Of a stretch of 64,000 nt of DNA, positions 8,101 through 17,558 are shown in pieces. Every line of letters starts with the position of its first letter. Position 1 is the stretch's first letter. Origin of the DNA: Fragilariopsis cylindrus CCMP1102 (lineage: Eukaryota; Bacillariophyta; Bacillariophyceae; Bacillariales; Bacillariaceae); contig FMBT01000291.1 in the NCBI GenBank assembly GCA_900095095.1, positions 62,001-126,000 on the forward strand. The letters run 5' to 3'. Both the position numbers and the translations under genes were made by a program. The notes beneath the pieces were generated by a model. The model was not told where the DNA came from and did no database searches. It worked only from the letters and a program-made list of their open reading frames with translations.

Positions 8101-10597
8101 AAAGAAATTGCGTCATGCTATTGATGACTACCACCATTTCTGCCCAGGAACTACAAAGAAGGTAAAGTCAAAGCATATAGAGGAACCGATTGAAGATATT
8201 GAAGCTGTCGACGATGGTTCAACTCGATATAACGTGGGTACTATTGTTTTCAAAGTGTTTGGTGAAGTTGAGCATCAAGGAAAGGTCTCCGGATATGATC
8301 CAGTGAATAAGCTATATCATATACTTTACGATGATGACGACACTGAAGAATATTATCATAATGAAGTCCGCGATCAACAGAAACGAATATTACCGACAAA
8401 GAGGAAATGGAGGAAACCAAAGTCAACAAAGGTTCATCATTTGCACTCTAAGTATGCTCCTCACGAATCTGATTATTTGGAACATGTAATGACATTAACT
8501 GTTGAGAACATTCGATCTATTGCTGCTCTACGATATAATTGTGATATCACAACTGAGGATGTACCTGTCGAAATGATTCAAATTGCTATCCATACATTAC
8601 AATCTGATTCGATTACACCTGAAGAAGCCGCGATTGGTCACTTTACTCGACGAAAGCTAAAGAAACTATCAACCTGGAATGATTGGAAGAAAGGTGAACA
8701 CAAACAATTGGATCAGTTTTACGACCAAAAGATGTTTGGTGATTCAATTGATCCGCTGACATTACCAAGGAACTCTGTCATCCTCCGTCCTCATTGGAAT
8801 TATGTGGTTAAGAGATCCGGGGTGAGAAGATCAAGACAGTGCTGTAATGGATCCAAATTCGCTGCTCCTTTGTTACATGCGATGGTTAGCACTTGGTCGT
8901 CATGTGTTGAATTACCTATCCAAAGAATGTATATTGGTTTATGTGCACAGAAAGGTTTGTGTATGTATGGTGGGGACGCTCGAGATGCCTATGCCCATGC
9001 GCCTGCTCCAGAAACCATGACGCATCTTACGATTGATGATGCCTACTATGAATGGTACAAGGAAAAGACTGGAAAGTCTCTGAACCGACGATTCGTTCTA
9101 CCTGTATTACATTCCCTACAAGGCCATCCGGAATCAGGTAAAATGTGGATGAAGTTGATTGATAGAATCCTAATCAAAGATCTAGGGTTTAAAACTACTA
9201 CCAAGGACCGTTGCATTTATATTAAGAAGATTGAGGGACGTGTCATTTTGCTTTTACGTCAGGTGGATGATTTCTGTTGTGGTTGTACAAATGAACAAGA
9301 TGCTAAGAATATATATAATCTCATTGGCACTAAGATTCAATTCAAATCGGAACGTGACAAGGGTGATATACCGTTTGAGTATCTTGGCCTGGTTAAGGAT
9401 TATAATGGTACTGATCTTGTTCAAACAAAGAAATATATCGAAATGAATTGCTCTAACTATATCAATCGTTTCTTGAAATCGCATGGATGGGATGTAGCTT
9501 CCGACCAACCCGATTCCTCTCCCACTACTAATGAAAATGCTGATGCCACATCTTCTATCGCATCTACTGGTCTATCATCTATCGATATTTCTACTGCTTC
9601 ATCGAATCTATCTGACGATGAATTAGTCGCTTTACAGTTAAAAGATACAAATGAGAATCATGATTTCGCTTCATATATTAAAATACCAAAAGGTAAAGTA
9701 AACGAAAGTAACTTCGAACAATGTATGAAATCAAGTAAACCTATCGCTCCGATTCCTTCCGGCTCTATTGAACAAATGTTTCGAGATAAAGGTCCTCCTG
9801 AGGGAACAGCTGCACATCAAGTACTGGAAACACAATCAAAGTTCAACTACCGAAATGTACTTGGAGAACTTATGTACGTATACATAACATGCCGACCTGA
9901 TATTGGATATGCCATTACGACTCTCTCGAAGTTTTCGTCTGGACCTTCTGCATTCCACTATAAGTTGCTTCGTGGCCTCGCAAAATATCTAAGAAGCACT
10001 ATCACATGGGGTATCCGTTTCAATCGACCGACTCCTCTTAACCTTGATATACTTGAAGATTCTGTACCCTACCCAGAACTCTTGAACTCCAAAGATGATT
10101 TCCCTGTAGATGTAAATCGGCCAGTTCTGCAAGCGTTCGTTGATGCTGCTTTCGGAAATGATTTGACACGAAGAAGATCGACCACTGGACTTGTTTTCAC
10201 CTTTTGTGGTGGAGCCATCATTTATCGATCGAAGACTCAAACACTCACTGCTGGCAGTTCAACCGAAGCTGAATTTATTGCTGCTGTTACTGCTGCTAAG
10301 CTTGCACGTTACCTCCGTTGTGTTTTGAAACAACTTGAAGAAGAACAAACTGAGCCAACAGATATTTACATTGATAATCTATCCGCTTTGAAAATCATCA
10401 ATGATAATTGCTCTCCAACTGAACGTACTCGACATATGGATTTAAGATTCTTTTCTATCCAAGATTGGAGAGAAGCTGGCGATATTATAATGAAACATAT
10501 ACCTGGAATATTGAATCCTAGTGATGATCTTACTAAGCCTCTTGGATGGGTTTTACATGCACGCCATTGTCGTCGTATCATGGGTCACTATGGTTGA
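5096..10597 (+). CDS. Copia pol polyprotein (element 2): protease, integrase, RT, RNase H
   Basis: Entered most likely by the -1 frameshift; the first codon after slippage is at 5096. There is no ATG near the frame start, only a GTG at 5129. Numbering from 5129: an aspartic protease motif MDGGAGVSV near 294, with G in place of the usual S/T; a GAG-pre-integrase HHCC zinc finger (WHQRLIHC ... CPTC) from about 541; integrase D608, D685 and E722 (NGPVERAH); a Tudor/chromo-like module at about 1037-1088 (VGTIVFKVF ... DDDTEEYY); RT with a QVDDF box at D1380-D1381; and RNase H from AFVDAAFG near 1669 to about 1800. The gene is uninterrupted for over 1820 codons, so it was active recently, although the element has lost its 5' end. 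Confidence 0.93.
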   Translation, partial: SYGRTILNSVCVSPKADNRSTGPINGRPPDDFDQYVPFDSSRYPNGASASLYMSMPSSIPPRNRTHVRKRQKKKGQHSRRTTPNKLDLLLPTIKKTGGGVVNSVVSKANSELHDIPEAKTVLAWMNARDSKAKPSIQSKIYNPFKFRRRSKGPRQQLALHQLQLCKYHQPTACSLPYPGDEPVMAITVEPIVPTRSPTKAVSPTLIAVSVDEPILVPNEETELEKLVESSDYDLDEVIQFGSLCSVTIPDTFLSTGISTADIVADNHVDLDALHDDATIITGNKVYPVNKVDTTIFYDDAPRAQMDGGAGVSVTNLISVLHNVKFFSDKFKSNVRMHGATSKLIITPVAVGYMRVRALVQGGFIDVKCYYSPHFSTTLLSQVSVIEATGHPKHYVSQDMQMFFAPNETVLNQGLQSNTIDLDGVDYNYDYGTCMLTCVHRHKHNRSISVPGVIRSGLCFTQPLIVPSLDKNDPKATVYNSLEKAKSDDPKFAKKVAAQSLKLIYDYMQEKHIELMSCLESLPEEYHTLPFHKYLAKTIPISALNKEAEAMLWHQRLIHCGSHSLKNASTYVDGVPNLAAFKFDDVLKCPTCLKTNLTKRSGKSTLRDTVDRPYQGLFIDFAFSGKVKRDKKGEVIEASRKDVEGMNGETAWILISDAQTRMLHGDTRLSKSSPVKYLESFLQQYSPQCENKWVVLDQGGELYGNPEVQNLFKRYKYEIYPTGADSSSQNGPVERAHRTVSNGIKSCLIGAGLPIAYWPFAFLHVLRIRNALPGAGQGSSPIHLSTGKKDNLKNLRTFGCRVWVRPPGIQAKRFKDKARKGIFLGYVPHTTRNIIWYDVESQRCKIAVHCVFDEGFNDVPAESLCLNAQHLLRISNSSDLTEIEGPVNASSDLEFYIYPFSEKQTTVVNVSPTNEDPTFGFDLKTDELYKRVYIGDAKEKSSASAIYKSKKGFRNNLKGAFLTHINDVPVFSKPDAIAQLKLLKERGVLEFSITFAPERPITGKKLRHAIDDYHHFCPGTTKKVKSKHIEEPIEDIEAVDDGSTRYNVGTIVFKVFGEVEHQGKVSGYDPVNKLYHILYDDDDTEEYYHNEVRDQQKRILPTKRKWRKPKSTKVHHLHSKYAPHESDYLEHVMTLTVENIRSIAALRYNCDITTEDVPVEMIQIAIHTLQSDSITPEEAAIGHFTRRKLKKLSTWNDWKKGEHKQLDQFYDQKMFGDSIDPLTLPRNSVILRPHWNYVVKRSGVRRSRQCCNGSKFAAPLLHAMVSTWSSCVELPIQRMYIGLCAQKGLCMYGGDARDAYAHAPAPETMTHLTIDDAYYEWYKEKTGKSLNRRFVLPVLHSLQGHPESGKMWMKLIDRILIKDLGFKTTTKDRCIYIKKIEGRVILLLRQVDDFCCGCTNEQDAKNIYNLIGTKIQFKSERDKGDIPFEYLGLVKDYNGTDLVQTKKYIEMNCSNYINRFLKSHGWDVASDQPDSSPTTNENADATSSIASTGLSSIDISTASSNLSDDELVALQLKDTNENHDFASYIKIPKGKVNESNFEQCMKSSKPIAPIPSGSIEQMFRDKGPPEGTAAHQVLETQSKFNYRNVLGELMYVYITCRPDIGYAITTLSKFSSGPSAFHYKLLRGLAKYLRSTITWGIRFNRPTPLNLDILEDSVPYPELLNSKDDFPVDVNRPVLQAFVDAAFGNDLTRRRSTTGLVFTFCGGAIIYRSKTQTLTAGSSTEAEFIAAVTAAKLARYLRCVLKQLEEEQTEPTDIYIDNLSALKIINDNCSPTERTRHMDLRFFSIQDWREAGDIIMKHIPGILNPSDDLTKPLGWVLHARHCRRIMGHYG

Positions 10598-10642
10598 TCA
10601 TAGAATCTTGGAATAACTTGGTTCGAATACTATTCTAGTATT

Positions 10643-10811
10643 CAGGGGTGTGTTGTTTTCCACAAGACTCGATTTGAGTCATCAATGATATTGAACTTTC
10701 TTTATGATCTTTTCTTCAGAATCACTTAAACGCCTATCTTTGTTGCTGGCAAATAGAATTAATCACTTAACTTTTAATACGCTATTTAAACTAGTATATT
10801 GAAATTCAACA
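10643..10811 (+). repeat. 3' LTR of Copia element 2 with polypurine tract
   Basis: The tract CAGGGGTG (10643-10650) precedes TGTTG at 10651, and CAACA at 10807-10811 is its exact inverted counterpart. This gives a candidate LTR of 161 bp. No matching 5' LTR exists in the window because element 2 is truncated, so the right end rests on the terminal inverted repeat alone. Confidence 0.5.
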
Positions 10812-11416
10812 AATATTAGGGTTTCCCTGTGTTACACTTTGATCCTCAACTGAGATTTAGTTTGAGCACTAGGGTGGGCACATTATTTCTACATGAAATC
10901 ACTCCAATCCAAGGTGTTGATATTATAGACACTATATCTTTAACAGGATTCAGGTTATAAGGATTTTTTTGCCGATTTCTAATTTTTTTTACTAGTTAAT
11001 TCACGTGTTATTTTTCCAAAAAAATAAATTTAACTTAGAAAATATAGCGAGTTTTCACTGGTTGATTGCTAGATAAATACAAAATCATTCAGCCTGTTAG
11101 TTTGCGCTAGATCGACTCGAACTAGTGACCTCAGTTAATAATATTATCTTTTCAACCAATTCAACCAAGAATTGTGGAAGATTTTATTTGGCTGAAGATT
11201 GACAAGCAATTTGAGTACATAGACCATGAAGCGCGCTAAATTAACACGCGCTAAATACAGTGATTTTCGGTCGAATCAAGATTGATAATGGGAAATATAC
11301 GAGTATCGACACACATGCTAACAGTATGTGTGTGTATACTCAACTAAAGTAGAAAAGAAGATAACGGACATGATCTCCATTAAATAGAGGTTATATATTA
11401 CCTGGTTAAGTATCTA
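10812..11416. other. AT-rich intergenic stretch between Copia LTR and transposase gene
   Basis: No convincing ORF. It holds a direct repeat of CGCGCTAAAT at about 11232-11256, in an otherwise AT-rich context, and a weak tRNA-like B-box (AGTTCGAGTCG on the minus strand, about 11106-11125) whose arms do not pair. No piggyBac-type terminal repeat was found next to any TTAA here. Confidence 0.5.
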
Positions 11417-13876
11417 CTACTCTGTTAGTTCGGATACAATAGTACTAACACTAACACTACTTGGTGCTGTTATCTCATATAATTTCATGTCTACATGGTA
11501 TGCTGCATGACAATTAACCACTGTCTTGATTCCATCCACTATTTTGATTGAATTACATAGCCAAAAATCGGATCCCTTCTCCATAGAACACTGCTCACAT
11601 ACATACTTTGATGGGTACGCTCTTGCTCTCTTTGCTCCAGTATTGAAACCAGGGCATTTGATGTACTTGCAATAAGAGAGCTTCTTATCTAGCACAATCA
11701 GTGGAACTGATAGATGATTCCTTCCAGGCTGCATTTCCTTTTGACGATTAAAATCAGATTTTCGATAACGGAGTGCCCTTGCAGTAATAGTAGAAGCTGG
11801 TGTTTGAGGTGTACCAGTAACTGTTGCAGTAGGGGAGGTAAAAGGTTGTCTAACTGCATCAGATCGAAGTTTTCTTCCATCCAATGAAGATGAGGTAGTA
11901 GTAATATCCTTTGTAGCACTTGGGGCATCTCCAAAGCCTCTTGTTCGTATTTCGGATCCTTGCTGCAGTAGTGAATGAGTCAAATCGTTGATACATGATC
12001 TCATTAGCATTGGGGTCCTGTCAGGATGATACTTGGTGTAAAGGTACTTGTAGATGTTGTAGGCATTGTTAAGATTCATATTGAAAAATCTAGCTGCTAA
12101 CTTGGGGGACCATCCATGCAGATGCGATTCAGTAGAGAGATCATACTTGGCTTCAGCACCATTGCCTTTATCAATCAAATGATATGTTTGACAGTACACC
12201 CACTGTTGCTCAGGGCAATCAACATCAGTGAAGTCCTTGTTCCTCCTGAATGTTACTGGATCCCTCAGCTTTCTCTGAATTCCTCCTCTTAGAAGATTAG
12301 GACCATGAAAGTTAGAAAGCGTCTTGACATAGTTGTTATCAGCCCAAATAGCATAGGTAATGGGCTTGTCCTTGTGTTGATACATAACTGATTGATGTGT
12401 ACCAACCTTGATCCCTCTTGCAGCGACAGTTGCCTTACCACGACTACCAGCACCAGTACGATTGGATTGACAAGTACCAACCATGTTGATTTTCCATTCT
12501 TCTCTTCCAACTTGACACATGGCATCACTCATGTAAGCAGAATCCATGACAACACAATGACCCTTATGCTTGAATTGCTCAAGCATAAGGTCATAGAGAG
12601 AGATCATCTTGTATTTTCCATAATCATTGATCTCTGGAATATCTTCATCGAATTGACCACCATAGACTCTAGCAAACAACTTGTATGTACTGAGACGACC
12701 TGTAGTGATGCAGACAGTATGAATGGTAGCTCCAGTTCGAATTGGTTTTGGTTCAGGTCCAATTGTCATGCAACTATGATACCAGCCCCCAACTCGACTC
12801 TCATCAGTGGTGATCCACTTGCCAAAGTTGACAATAGCTTGCCACCTCTTGAAAGAAGAAGAAGAAGAAGAAGAAGGAAGGTAGGTTAGTAATCGATTCG
12901 AAACAACAACAACAACAACATATACAGTACATACCTTATTATATCCATCTTCCAATAGACCATGTTTCAATCGATGCTTTGCAGTGCCTGGTGGTGCAAG
13001 TACTTTTGGATCATCATATATATCATCCCAATCACTACCACACTCTGGATCCCAATCGTCACTGTAGTGCAAGCATGTAGTAAGATCCTCCAAACAAGAT
13101 TTAGTCATTGACTCTCTAATCGATGGAACAGCATCCATTATTTCTCTTGTTGAAAATATTTGTTCAATGGATCGACCTCCATGGATCATTCTGCATAGAC
13201 AAGCACCATAGAAACGAGCCACATGGTCTCCAGTTATCACTTTGTCGCCTTTGTAATACCTTGGCTTGAAGCCACTTTCAAGGACCCTTTTCCTCATATA
13301 ATTTCTCATCCTAGCAGCTTGGAATTCAAACAGAGTTTGATCATCGTCATCTCCAAATCTGGGAAGGCACCATTGGAAGACCTTCTCAAACCTGATCTCT
13401 CCATCAATGTCCCTTAATGAAGCTAACTCTTCATCAGTTATCTTAACAGTGAACTCTTCATCTCCTTCCCATGCAAGTGGTTCAATCGGACGACCACCAG
13501 TATCAGTACCACCATCTTCAATAACAACCTCATCCCATTCTTCCGGCTCTGTTCTAAAATATTTTTTTGTCTCTGTTTGTATCTCATCATCACCATCTCG
13601 AATAGGTTGTTGTGTTAGTTGGAACTCGTTGTAAGTGGAGGAGTCGAAGTCTGCATACTTATAGATAGCCTCATATGCCATGAGGTAGAGAGCATCATCT
13701 TCTTTAGTATCTAATAATAAATTCCATCTTTGACTGATAGGACAATATGAATCGATTCTTCCATCACAGAGCTTGTGACTCTTGTAACCGGGCCACCAGG
13801 ACTCAGGGACCTTCATAGACAGTCCTACTAATGTTTCGGCCCATTCTGAACTGATTGGGCGTGTTTTAGGAGGCAT
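11417..13876 (-). CDS. PiggyBac-like (DDE_Tnp_1_7) transposase gene
   Basis: The 819-codon frame starts at ATG 13876. The core matches piggyBac-type transposases: DESRVGGWYHS (first Asp), VVMDSAYMSD (second), and ADNNYVKTLSNFHG, which fits the family D-N-x-V-x-x-L-S-x-x-H signature. The C-terminus is Cys/His-rich (CKYIKC, CEQC, WLCN, NCHAAYH), like the DNA-binding cysteine-rich domain of the family. The N-terminal 150 residues are acidic. An 87-base intron (12848-12934) with strong splice signals lies in phase 0 before KRWQA. Without splicing the frame still stays open and adds poly-V and poly-S. No terminal inverted repeats with TTAA were recognised at either side, so this may be a decayed or domesticated copy. 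No catalytic Asp seems lost. Confidence 0.85.
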   Translation of the reverse strand: MPPKTRPISSEWAETLVGLSMKVPESWWPGYKSHKLCDGRIDSYCPISQRWNLLLDTKEDDALYLMAYEAIYKYADFDSSTYNEFQLTQQPIRDGDDEIQTETKKYFRTEPEEWDEVVIEDGGTDTGGRPIEPLAWEGDEEFTVKITDEELASLRDIDGEIRFEKVFQWCLPRFGDDDDQTLFEFQAARMRNYMRKRVLESGFKPRYYKGDKVITGDHVARFYGACLCRMIHGGRSIEQIFSTREIMDAVPSIRESMTKSCLEDLTTCLHYSDDWDPECGSDWDDIYDDPKVLAPPGTAKHRLKHGLLEDGYNKVCTVYVVVVVVSNRLLTYLPSSSSSSSFKRWQAIVNFGKWITTDESRVGGWYHSCMTIGPEPKPIRTGATIHTVCITTGRLSTYKLFARVYGGQFDEDIPEINDYGKYKMISLYDLMLEQFKHKGHCVVMDSAYMSDAMCQVGREEWKINMVGTCQSNRTGAGSRGKATVAARGIKVGTHQSVMYQHKDKPITYAIWADNNYVKTLSNFHGPNLLRGGIQRKLRDPVTFRRNKDFTDVDCPEQQWVYCQTYHLIDKGNGAEAKYDLSTESHLHGWSPKLAARFFNMNLNNAYNIYKYLYTKYHPDRTPMLMRSCINDLTHSLLQQGSEIRTRGFGDAPSATKDITTTSSSLDGRKLRSDAVRQPFTSPTATVTGTPQTPASTITARALRYRKSDFNRQKEMQPGRNHLSVPLIVLDKKLSYCKYIKCPGFNTGAKRARAYPSKYVCEQCSMEKGSDFWLCNSIKIVDGIKTVVNCHAAYHVDMKLYEITAPSSVSVSTIVSELTE
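12848..12934 (-). other. Stop-free 87-base intron in the piggyBac-like gene
   Basis: Read on the minus strand it has donor GTATGT, a perfect TACTAAC branch site, a CTT-repeat pyrimidine tract and acceptor CAAG. Its length is a multiple of three, both junctions fall between codons, and it contains no stop. If retained it encodes VCTVY, a valine run, SNRLLTYLP and a serine run, which look nothing like transposase. Confidence 0.8.
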
Positions 13877-14363
13877 TTTATTGCCATTGTAGTGTTAAAA
13901 AGTTGGTTGTTTTTGGTGTGCTTTTGTAATATTATGAAAATACGTAAAATGCGTGGTAAAGTTAACGAAAACAGCTAGTGACTAAAATATTTTTACTAGT
14001 AGTTAGTGTGTGTGAAAATTTGAAAAAACAAGTTTTGAGAAAGTTTTGTTAGTAAATTTGCTAGTTATTTTCCAAGACTGACCATTTCATCCATATTTTC
14101 CATGCGTTGATTGCCTCTTTTTCGTGTGATTTGAATAATTTTTCAAATTTTGAATCTTGGGTGTGAGTCACATAATAATATTGACCAAAAAGAGGGTTGC
14201 GCGGCACGATTTTCGTCTCTCTATATTTGAACACATGCTCTTCCAAATTTTATTTAGGACTGCAGCTGCCGGAGTAGTAACAGCCAATACATAGTGACCG
14301 GGAGTTATTTTAACTTAATAAGAAAGCACGTGTCTTTGAACGGAGATGCACTGTGTCTCAATA
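13877..14363. other. Intergenic, upstream of the piggyBac-like gene
   Basis: AT-rich sequence with no supported gene. One 61-codon minus-strand frame (14061-14246) has no recognisable motif. Confidence 0.4.
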
Positions 14364-14444
14364 GGGGGGTCTAAGTCCATTTTTTGAGGGAAATATGCCC
14401 CTACAAAAAATTGACCCCAAAAAGTGGCGCCAACCTTGGCGCCA
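14364..14444. repeat. Two adjacent inverted repeats
   Basis: First: GGGGTC ... ATTTTTTGAGGG (14366-14390) is answered by CCCCTACAAAAAATTGACCCC-type sequence (14398-14418), an imperfect fold-back around AAATATG. Second: TGGCGCCAA (14425-14433) and TTGGCGCCA (14436-14444) are perfect arms around CC. The pair sits at the start of the orphan ORF at 14395. It could be a transposon end or a cruciform site. No flanking target duplication was seen. Confidence 0.6.
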
Positions 14445-14982
14445 TAACCTGAATCCTGTTAACACCCCTTTGCCATTCTGCTTAACAAAGAAAATAACAC
14501 AACTGTGTACAATGAAAGAAATGGTCCTACCGGAAGATGAACTGAAGATATACAATGAACCACTTGAATCACGATTGGAAGATACAAACGAACAACTGAA
14601 AAAGTGGATAAACAGATGGAGATTGGTCATAGACCATAGTATGAAAAGAGTCAAGGAATTAGCAGAAGAGAACAGCAAACCAATATGGAAACACTACACG
14701 AAAACCAAGCCAGCAAAGACTACAGTGTCATGGAAAATAACTCAGAGATTGAAAGCGAAGAAATACTCTAATAATCCACTAACAAATGTGTACATCAGAC
14801 TAAAGAAAACGAGATCGTCAAGCATAGTACTACCACTAAAGAAACCCAAATATAAATTCAACCAACTGATATCAAAATTGTACAACAAATTGGGAAAGAA
14901 AAGAACAACTAGTAGAGAACAAAGTGTATCAGAAGTAGAAACACAAATGATCAATGATAGATATGGAGATAAACTAATGTAA
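14395..14982 (+). CDS. Hypothetical basic protein, 195 aa
   Basis: I do not recognise a family. The predicted protein is Lys/Arg-rich, with a stretch likely to be helical in the middle (LEDTNEQLKKWINRWRL ... MKRVKELAEE) and a basic C-terminal half. The coding strand is A-rich, as in the neighbouring retroelement ORFs, and the first codons overlap a pair of inverted repeats. Both points suggest a mobile-element origin. There is no signal peptide, membrane segment or catalytic motif. It could also be non-coding. Confidence 0.35.
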   Translation: MPLQKIDPKKWRQPWRHNLNPVNTPLPFCLTKKITQLCTMKEMVLPEDELKIYNEPLESRLEDTNEQLKKWINRWRLVIDHSMKRVKELAEENSKPIWKHYTKTKPAKTTVSWKITQRLKAKKYSNNPLTNVYIRLKKTRSSSIVLPLKKPKYKFNQLISKLYNKLGKKRTTSREQSVSEVETQMINDRYGDKLM

Positions 14983-16536
14983 TACCTAGTAATATAGAAT
15001 AAATAGGCGGGTCGATCGTTGACTCTTTGTCTTTCTAAGACTTTGAGGAGCAAAGCGGCAGCTTTTAGATAATAAGTTATACAGTATTTTTTAACATTAA
15101 GAGACATCCAATAAACCATCGCTTTTAGTCTATTACTTATACATAATTCTCCTCTCTCTTTTATTAAACGTGCAGAGATAATATTATCGTTAATTCAACA
15201 CCACTTTTGTAAGATTCAACCAGTACCACAAGTAACACTGGTACCACTGAAGCTTGGATTTGTTGTTGTCCCCATTACCATGTCAATTGAATTAATCTTG
15301 TTGATGCACATAAAAATGATTTTCCCTGTGTATTTTGTGCGCAGGATCAAAAATAATATAGTCAAAGTGTGACTGACATTCCTTGTGAGGTTTTGAGTGC
15401 GTAGGGGGCATGGTTATTCCAGAAGACAACATGGGAAAACCTTCATCATCATCTGAACTGATGAAAAAGTTGCTCAAAAGATGGCAGTCAGTCAGTGATT
15501 GATTGCTTTATAATATGAAGGAGGTGTATTTTAAAACAAAAGGCACAGACACGACATAACATTAACAGCAAACAAACCAATCTGTAGACATTTTACTGTG
15601 GAGACACAAGCAAAAAAAAACTGTTAAGCAAAGATAATTGAATTGGCAACATCAACAAACATAAGAAGATGTCTGATAATCTGATTGACTGACGTTTTTT
15701 GTGCACTTATGAAGTGGCACTTTATGAGTAAGCAGCAAAAAAATTAGCTAGCAAGTCCGGCCCTCCACCACTAAAACAGTGATGTATTGACTGCTATGCT
15801 TACAGAGCTTGGAAAGCAACATGATTGACTAACATAGTTAGCATAACAACTATTGATAAAGAAGAACACTATAGATTGACGATCGTTGTTATGATTTGTG
15901 CTCTCACAGACTGTAAAACTATCTAGTCGGTCTTGGGTCCTTCCTATTATCTCAACTATTAGAGATGGTATCGCAGTCTATCAGTTCTTTTACCACCCAC
16001 ATCATCATGACACCTTCAATCATTAACATAGAATCATGTCTGGTTCTGAGCCCAAATGAAAAAAGGTTGGTTTGAGTGGGCAGTTTTTTGGTACATAAGT
16101 TCAACAAGAGAGACAAATCAGAGAGCTGGCAAGCCTGTAGTAAAGTGGGCGCGCAACTGTCGCATCATACCTTGCTTGCTTACTTCGTACTTTTAGATGA
16201 AGCTTTACAACACGCTAACACTCTAAAGGCCTAAACGAATTTGCATCCCATCATTATCATTCTTACTTCTGCTACTTCGGCGTCGACACGGTAGGCGAAA
16301 CAACTCCATACAGTATCGGCATATCTTGCATGCTGAACGGACATACGAAATATATCAAACAATTTCTTGTCGAATGAGGAGAGAAGAGACAAAGAGATAG
16401 ATAGATGATAGATTGATAGAGAGAGAAAGAGAAAGAGAGAGAGAGAGAGAGATAGAAAGGAAACCATAAAAGATTAGTTCAATTTTTATTGGCATTATTA
16501 TTCCAACATTTATTCTAGTAACTCGAAATAAAGATT
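14983..16536. other. 1.5-kb intergenic region
   Basis: No ORF with protein-like composition. A GA-rich microsatellite at about 16420-16452 lies just upstream of the next gene and may be part of its 5' untranslated or promoter region. Nothing else is recognisable. Confidence 0.5.
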
Positions 16537-17417
16537 ATGTCCGAGTCTGTAACCATAACAAAACCGGTTGACGAAGATGCTGACATTGAAACGGGCAATA
16601 AGAGCGCCAACGGTGACGTCGACCAAAATGGTCAGAAGAAACGACAGAGCCAACTGAATGAGAGCAGCATAGTGGCCAATGATCTTATCGGTAGTGACGA
16701 TGCCAATGCAATTGTTGTATCCGATGCCAACAACAAGACCCGAATGGTGATCGGCATGAAAATTATTGCACACGAGATGTGGAAACTTCTAAATTGCAAA
16801 CTCAATCCTAATTTGACCGCTGCTTTTGCGAGTCTTCCTGTACCCATTCACAATGCCGTTACTAAAACAGTCATCTATCGGTTTCAACGAAGACCCGCCA
16901 ACCTACCAAGCGATTCGAAAGAATACTCGTCGGAGGCTCTGTTTTATATAAATCTTCTCAAAAAACACAGACAAAATCTAACAGATGAACCCCTCACCGT
17001 AATTGGAATGAAATGTGCTTACTGTGCAGACCATCCAACTCATATCCCTGGCTCTTGCTCCTTTATTGGTATAAACGACATCATGACAGTCCGAAGATAT
17101 TGGAAGAGGCTTTGCATCAACGACTTTTACACCTTAAAAATAACTGTGCCATAGCCCGTCAAAAACACGGCTCGGAAGTGATGAGCATTTTTGATGATAA
17201 ATATAATAAGGATGATGTTCAACTGAAACGATATACGAAACTATGGATCAAAGAATTGAAACAAAATATATTTTCTCATATGCCATCATCATCGCTATCA
17301 TCATCGTCGTCGTCAGTATCAGCATCAGCATCAGCATCAGCATCAGCATCAGCATCAGCATCAGCGTCAGCATCAGCATCAGCATCAGCATCAGCATCAG
17401 TATCATATCAGCATTAG
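16537..17417 (+). CDS. Putative zinc-finger protein, unknown function, frame broken near 17119
   Basis: ATG at 16537. After a polar N-terminus comes a folded-looking region (MWKLLNCKLNPNLTAAF ... NAVTKTVIYRF) and a Cys cluster CAYCADHPTHIPGSC followed by SFIGINDIMTVRRYWKRL. That frame stops at 17154. Sense continues one frame back, as HQRLLHLKNNCAIARQKH ... KRYTKLWIKELKQ, so a single base appears to be missing at about 17115-17122. The second frame then runs into the TCAGCA repeat and stops at 17417. The two segments together give a CX2C...C...C pattern. The downstream DUF6824 ORF (17559) is in the same frame as the second segment, so all of this may be one gene broken around the repeat. Confidence 0.5.
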
Positions 17418-17455
17418 CATTAGCATCAGCATTAGCATCAGCATCAGCATCATCG
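17310..17455. repeat. TCAGCA hexanucleotide tract
   Basis: About 24 near-perfect TCAGCA units, with TTAGCA variants at the 3' end that put stops in one frame. Another frame reads through as Ser-Ile or Ala-Ser alternation. It lies between the zinc-finger-like ORF and the poly-Gln N-terminus of the DUF6824 protein and is likely to vary in length. Confidence 0.9.
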
Positions 17456-17558
17456 AGTGAGATAACGGCACAACCTCAATTACGTACATTAGTACAAGTA
17501 GAACCTAGGATCGCTGCCGTGGCCGGGCCGGGCCGCAGCAGCCCAAAACATAGCAGCG

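Noticed and set aside
10612-10640. GGTTCGAATAC, B-box-like
   Set aside because: No A-box or cloverleaf upstream; it lies between pol and the LTR.
11098-11170. tRNA-like A/B-box sequence on the minus strand
   Set aside because: The B-box matches partly, but the T-arm and acceptor arm do not pair. At most a tRNA-derived remnant.
12392-12889. 165-codon plus-strand ORF
   Set aside because: Antisense shadow of the piggyBac-like gene, ending in the reversed CTT repeat.
11238-13900. TTAACAC words as piggyBac ends
   Set aside because: Similarity ends after seven bases, and the right copy lies only 20 bp from the start codon.
17100-17130. Programmed frameshift in the zinc-finger-like ORF
   Set aside because: No X XXY YYZ heptamer at the switch; a lost base is simpler, as in neighbouring genes.
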